Source: Sphagnum compactum (Eukaryota; Bryophyta; Sphagnopsida; Sphagnales). From it: a stretch of DNA of 64,000 nucleotides. Position 1 is the first letter of the stretch. Each line of letters starts with the position of its first letter. This document shows, one piece after another, positions 58,858 through 64,000 of the stretch. The stretch lies in contig OZ234502.1 of NCBI GenBank assembly GCA_965153455.1, forward strand, positions 16,089,495-16,153,494. Reading direction: 5' to 3'. The position numbers and the translations under genes were made by a program. The notes under the pieces were generated by a model. It had not been told where the DNA came from. It did not search any database and saw only the letters and a program-made list of their open reading frames with translations.

Positions 58858-59420
58858 TGAATTAAAATATAAATTTAAGATTCCAAAATAGTAATTCAGA
58901 ATTCAAATATCAATTTTTAGATCAAATAAGTTTTTTGAAGTTAAATAAAAATTTTCAGATTTGAAATGTTAATTTTCAGGTTCAAATAATAATATTCAAA
59001 ATTAAAATTTCCATTTTAAGATTCAATTAATAATTTTCTGGATTGAAATATTAATTTTGAGAATCCAAAATAATAATTTGGAATTCAAATTTCAACTTTC
59101 AAGTCAAATAATTTTTTAAAATTTAAATTTTAAACTTCAGAATTCAAATATCAAATTTCAAGTTCGAATAAAAAGATTTAAAATCAAGTTGCCGAGACTC
59201 AATAAAGTTTTTAAAATTGAAATAATAATTTTTATATTCAAAAATAAATTTAGAATTCAAATATCGATTTTTAGATCAAATAAGTTTTTTGAATTTAAAT
59301 AACAATTTTCAGAAGTGAAATGTTTAATTTTCATATTCAAATAACAATATTCAAAATCGAAATGTCCATTTTTAGACTCAATTACTAATTTTCGGACTTG
59401 AAATATTAATTTTGATATTC
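58858..59420 (+). repeat. Two-level repeat inside the CACTA element
   Basis: Short ~30-base units based on AATTCAAATATCAATTTT(C/T)AG are repeated. A block of about 205 bases at 58858-59060 recurs at about 59213-59420, including the shared AGATCAAATAAGTTTTTTGAA. Confidence 0.75.
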
Positions 59421-59428
59421 ATTATATG

Positions 59429-59431
<3 letters not shown>

Positions 59432-59459
<28 letters not shown>
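59432..59459. repeat. (TA)n microsatellite
   Basis: About 13 uninterrupted TA units, inside the CACTA element. Confidence 0.9.
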
Positions 59460-59463
<4 letters not shown>

Positions 59464-59726
59464 ATACATTAAAATACATCTTTATGTCATTGTAGAATAC
59501 CTTTAAGATGTAACTAATGGGACATATCAACCTATTAATGGATGAAAATAAATGTAAAATTGATGTAACTAATAGGATGAAATTTTTAATAGTTGTGAAA
59601 ATGAACAAAATAGTTGAAAGTTGGTCTTATAGTTGCAAATATTCACAAATCTAGTCACAAACGTCTACAAGTCGCATGTAGTTGTAAATTGAATGGTTAC
59701 ATTTTGGCTGATTTCTACTAGTGTTA

Positions 59727-60369
59727 ACACCATGCTAGTCATTTCGGACTTAAACCTAATTACCATGAAATTTTTATGTTAAGCTAACATTCATTTAACA
59801 TTAAGCTATGGCCAATTTAACAATGGGTGCCACCTAGGATGCCACTTAGATTGTCATTTAACATTAATTTAACATCAAGTGTGAATACACCATTAAGCTG
59901 TTGTATCCCTTGATTCATTTGTCACAACTGTGGATGATAACAACAGAATTGTATGGCATTAACGATGTGGCATAAGCTTCAATAAACATTCAAATCATTA
60001 TTTTGAATAAAAGTGTTACCATATGTGGTACTTACAACAAGCACTAAATAGGAGTCACAAATTAAATGTGACATTGAGCTCAATGCAAGTGCAAGATAAT
60101 GCACAATAGGAAAATTACGTTTATTTTTAAATTTTTTATTGTACCCAAATTATGATTAACGATTTAAGTATTTTCTTGCCAAATTTTTTCAAGGGAAAAA
60201 AATAGCCTTTGAATAAACTTGCATGCCATGAACAATCAACAATATTCTTTTGTTGCTATTTTTTTCCAACCCTAACCTCCATTTTACCCTCCCACCTAGC
60301 TACCCAATTGATTTACATCTTAGCTGTGCCTACAAACTAACAATTAATCTTTTACGTACATTTTATCTT
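59727..60369. other. Unassigned AT-rich DNA
   Basis: No supported gene. The words CATTTAACATTAA and CACCTAGGATGCC-like blocks are locally repeated near 59790-59880. Confidence 0.5.
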
Positions 60370-60960
60370 TTGGAAAAACATATATTTATTCTAGGCTAAA
60401 CTCTTATCTTCTCTTGGCTAAACTTTTTTTTAGCTAGTTAAACTTTTATCTTTTAGCAAAGCTCTTATTTCTCCTTGGCTAAATTTCTAGTTCATCACAA
60501 AATCCTTACTTCTTGGTTAAAATTTAAATTTTTCAAAAAATCCTTACACCTTCTTGGCTAAAACTTATCTCTTGACAAAACCTATATCTCTTCTTAGTTA
60601 AGCCTCCATCTTTTAACAAAACCTATATCTCTTATTGGCTAAATTTATATTGTTCTTGACAAAACTTCTCTATTTTCTTATTTATTGGGAAAACTTTTAT
60701 CTTTTAGTGATTTAAATTTTGTCTTTTCTTGGCTAAACTATCTCTTGGCAAAACTTTTTTCTTAGCTAAACTTATATCTTTTCTTAGCAAAACCTTTATC
60801 TCTTCTTGACTATATTTATATCTTTTGGCAAAACCTATATCTTTTACTAACTAAACTTTTATATTTTCTTGGTTAACCTTTTACTTTTTAACAAAATTAT
60901 ATATGTTTTGGTTAAACTTTTATCCTTCGGTTAAATTTATTTCTCCTCCTAAAATTTTGT
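60370..60960 (+). repeat. Degenerate minisatellite of TTGGCTAAACTTTTATCT / TTGGCAAAACC units
   Basis: About 20 diverged units alternate between a GGCTAAACTTATATCTTT type and a GGCAAAACCTATATCTCTTC type over almost 600 bases. There is no reading frame through it. The decay suggests an old tandem array. Confidence 0.75.
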
Positions 60961-63900
60961 TGCCTTTTTCTTGTTATAAATATCTTGATCTTCTAATTAT
61001 AAAAAAATTCAAAATTATAGCACACTTTTAGATTTTTTTATTGACAATGAATATTTTATGTGCAACATTTGGGTATTGGTTAAAATATAAGAAATCCAAC
61101 AAGTATATTATGATTCAAATGTTACACATAAAATATTTTATTATGTTTTTAAAAAAAATATTTCTTATCACAATGACAAAATTATCGCTAGAAGTATTGC
61201 ATACATTGGACCAATTTTGATGTGATAAAACTTGAATGACAATGGATCAAGTTTTCATAATACCCTCATGTTGAGATGGGGCATTTGTTACAAAATTGAA
61301 ATGCAAATAACCCAAATCCTTGCAATTCTCATATCATTTTTACTACTAATCACATTTAAAACCATAAAGAGGTTGAAAGATGCTATTGTAAATACTTTTT
61401 CATCCACCACCTAAGTTGGTAGTCTCTGAGCTACTTGGGTTGAATGAAATGACCGAGTGTTCACCCGTGAGGGATTGAAGGACTACAAACTTAGTAAAGT
61501 CCAGAGTAATATCCCACGGTCTACTAGATTATGGGAGACTGGAGTGACAGAAGACTATTAAGAGGTAGCCTGACCAGGGGATTAAGATCCCTGAAAACTT
61601 TGACAGAGTCTAAGGCGCCAGAACACGTTGTCTGTGCACATGATGGCAAAAGAAAATAAGATGCTGCTATCAACTACATGGGAGCAGTGCCGATATTTGG
61701 TATCGTGTGTGATTCAGATTGATCAGAATAGGGTCCCCCTCCTAGTCGCCCTTTTTCTTTGTGTACGCTTCACAATTGATTCTCTCCACTTGTTTCATTA
61801 CAAAAGAGGAGAGATAGTCAAGGTACCAACTTGGGTTCAGGTTCGCCCTGAACACCTGGTATGAGAAACGTGGAAAGAAGATATTTTATAGGAGCTTTGT
61901 TGTACAAAGTTCAACTTTCATATATATAACTCGTAGAAGGGAGGGGGGCATAGGAAAGTATGAATAAATAAGTACCCTCAATTTACAAGACCTGACAATC
62001 TCTCTTACTTTTCTTCATGGAACTTAGTGTCATGTCACATGTAACCTGCTCGATCACTATTTCCTGGAATCTAGAGATGGAGGACCATTCGCATGTGACA
62101 TAAAATCAACTACTGGACTACCCAACTCGTGGTTCCTTCCACCCCTCCCCCCCCCCCCAACCCTCCCCTCACCCACTGTATTCCACTTAGCAGCAGACTG
62201 TGAAGCTTGAGTAAAGCCCATATACAAAGTCGTCAAAACTCAAGGTTAAGAGGTGGTTGCTGTGATTCTGGCTTTCTTCAAGCGGTAAGTCCTTCTCAAC
62301 TCGTCCAATCTAGGGACGTGTTTTGGGTGCAACAACAATTTTTGGAACCTTCCCATCCTTACTCTGGAGCAATACCAACTTCTTATTAATGTGTTATTTT
62401 TGTTGTTGAAGAAGTTTTTATAGTTCTTGGGTATATTTCATCTATTACAACTTACTTAAGGGCTATAAAGTAGATTGTGAGCTCTCCTTGAATTTTCATG
62501 AATTTATTTAAACCTGTTTCAAATATGTAATCTTTATTTGAATTTTTAACAAAAGTTGACAAAAAATGTTCACATCAATTTTTGAAATAAATAATATTTT
62601 TTAAGTTCAATATATCTAAGTCTACTTAATGATTACTTTTCATTTATACTACAAGAAACATTCGCGATCTAATTTCCCATGCATAGACCCTGGCATTTGA
62701 ATTAAAATATTCAAATTTAAAGCCTTTATTTTTTTGCTATGAACTGTTATAATGCAAGCCCTTTCACCACAAAAATTGGTGTCTTAACAGATCTTGGGTT
62801 GTAAGGTAGAATCATGAGAACATGCCATTAATAGGTTGAAGATAGAATCATGAAAGCCTTGGACATTACAATTATTTTTTTCATTTTCCTCTTTTAGTGG
62901 TGGTTGATTTGATTAAGCAAGTTACCTTATGGTGGGGTTTAGCATTTTAGGGGTAGAGGATTGGCAATCTCAATATTTAGGGCATGGCGGTGAAAACATA
63001 AAAAATTGAACATGTCACAATCCCTTTGCAAAAAAATGTAAAATAGCCATAAAATAAGCATTAACATAGTAAACATACAAAATGTTACTTATTTCAATGT
63101 TCAATATGAACATATTCTTTGAATTTGTATCAATGATATTGAAGAATCACATGTTTATAATAAATTTCCCAAAAATGAATCAGTAGAATTCGTTTACTTT
63201 GCATCATGTCCAAATAATTAGAACAACCTTGAAATAGATGAAATATTGGAATTTTTAAATTTTAATGTAAAAAAAATTTTGAACACAATTTCACCAATTA
63301 TTTTCATAAATAATTTTTACCTACTTTTAATATATTAAATTTTTTCAAACTTTGTATAGAAGATACTATAAACTCAATTTAAATTGGCACAATGGTCTGA
63401 CAATCATTCAAAAGGTTTTGACTTTACTTTTCTTGCATTTATGTGTAAAAATATGATTGCAATTTCAAAGGTTATTTTGGTATAATTGATTATGCTTTCA
63501 CCCTTGGGAATTAATTGTATAAATTTAAAATTTGGATAATGGGAAATATGTGGAAGAAGGAAAACAAAGCTTTTCAAACATGGGAGGAAATGTGGCCAAA
63601 GTTTTCCATGGAGTAGGCAAAACACAATTACTGGTTACATATGATTAACAACCTACCCACAGCTTGGGTTGAAGAATTCAAGGCTCCTTTTCAACAAACT
63701 TAAGAGCAAGGAGTGATTAGGCATTTTTGTGAATGAGTCCATTCACAGTTGGGGTACCGAAAAATAAATAAGGCCCCTAGGCATTTCTGAAACTATTTTC
63801 TACAAATAATATTTACATGAAAAAATTAAATAAAAAAATTTGAATAGTTCAAGATAAGATAATTTATGTGATGGTGGTGACTTTTCACATGTGTACATAA

Positions 63901-64000
63901 TTGTGCATGACTATATTATTTTATCAGCATAAACACAGAAAATGTCAAAATGGGACTTTAAAAATTCAATTAAACATGTTTTTTTGCACGATAATTTCTT
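60961..64000. other. AT-rich intergenic DNA to the end of the window
   Basis: No supported gene or element. 61400-61870 has more balanced composition than its surroundings and could be part of a repeat whose family I do not recognise. A C-run lies near 62140-62158. Confidence 0.5.

Larger units (their letters stand above)
56999..59723. mobile_element. Non-autonomous CACTA (EnSpm-like) transposon
   Basis: The left end is CACTAGAAGAAA at 56999 and the right end is TTTCTACTAGTG ending at 59723, giving inverted termini CACTAG(A/T)AGAAA. The three bases outside both ends are TTA (56996-56998 and 59724-59726), the 3-bp duplication expected for CACTA elements. Short AGTCGCA/TGCGACT-type motifs cluster near both ends, like the subterminal transposase sites of this family. 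The 2.7-kb interior is AT-rich, with no transposase, so movement would have needed a partner element. Confidence 0.85.

Noticed and set aside
62647-62670. Possible second CACTA end (TACTACAAGAAACA)
   Set aside because: The first base of the required CACTA is not present and no partner end or target duplication lies in the window.

Overview
The window reads as plant nuclear DNA. It is AT-rich, has very little coding capacity, and is crowded with decayed transposons of plant type (Helitron, hAT-like, Ty1/copia, CACTA, and a long-TIR element carrying a host gene fragment). It also holds a nuclear insertion of plant mitochondrial DNA and intron-containing fragments of plant gene families (BURP, GH19 chitinase, two-pore K+ channel, GON4-like SANT protein, NUP155, PPR). 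The low gene density and age of the repeats suit a large repeat-rich genome such as a gymnosperm's, but no feature proves the lineage.

Layout: 1-5.5 kb holds a degenerate Glu/Gln-type repeat and a 745-bp element with AGTGGAGGTAGGCCT inverted ends. 5.5-8.0 kb is copy 1 of a segmental duplication with a GC-rich, intact gene for a small secreted eight-cysteine protein. 8-11 kb shows only a local tandem duplication. 11.5-13.9 kb is a dead Helitron (HUH Rep plus PIF1-like helicase). 14.8-16.0 kb is a dead hAT-like transposase gene. 16.6-16.9 kb is mitochondrial (half of nad3 plus a complete trnW). 17.4-20.8 kb is copy 2 of the secreted-protein unit, 21.55-22.8 kb is its downstream flank alone, 26.5-28.3 kb is copy 3 (inverted, killed by a nonsense codon), and 30.0-32.1 kb is copy 4. 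32-35 kb holds an unidentified exon-like piece, a PPR relic and a GC-rich minisatellite.

38.4-46.6 kb is a cluster of gene remnants: a nearly full BURP gene with one frameshift, head-to-head with the 3' half of a GH19 chitinase; a last exon of a TPK channel; four exons of a GON4-like gene; and two exons of NUP155. A 1.75-kb relative of the first TIR element lies among them. 48.4-51.3 kb is a long-TIR element containing an acetyl-CoA synthetase exon fragment. 51.9-55.8 kb is a decayed copia element on the minus strand. 57.0-59.7 kb is a CACTA element with a clean TTA target-site duplication. 60.4-61.0 kb is a degenerate minisatellite, and the rest is featureless AT-rich DNA.

The only convincing intact protein genes are copies 1, 2 and 4 of the secreted cysteine-rich family. 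Copies 1 and 4 differ in the coding sequence only at six synonymous bases, apart from one change just upstream that adds an extra start codon, so the protein looks selected. Each keeps a TATA box, and their promoters differ by a tandem duplication and a new bZIP-type site. I could not assign the protein to a known family, and it is the best candidate here for something undescribed. All identities come from reading translations by eye, with no database search.
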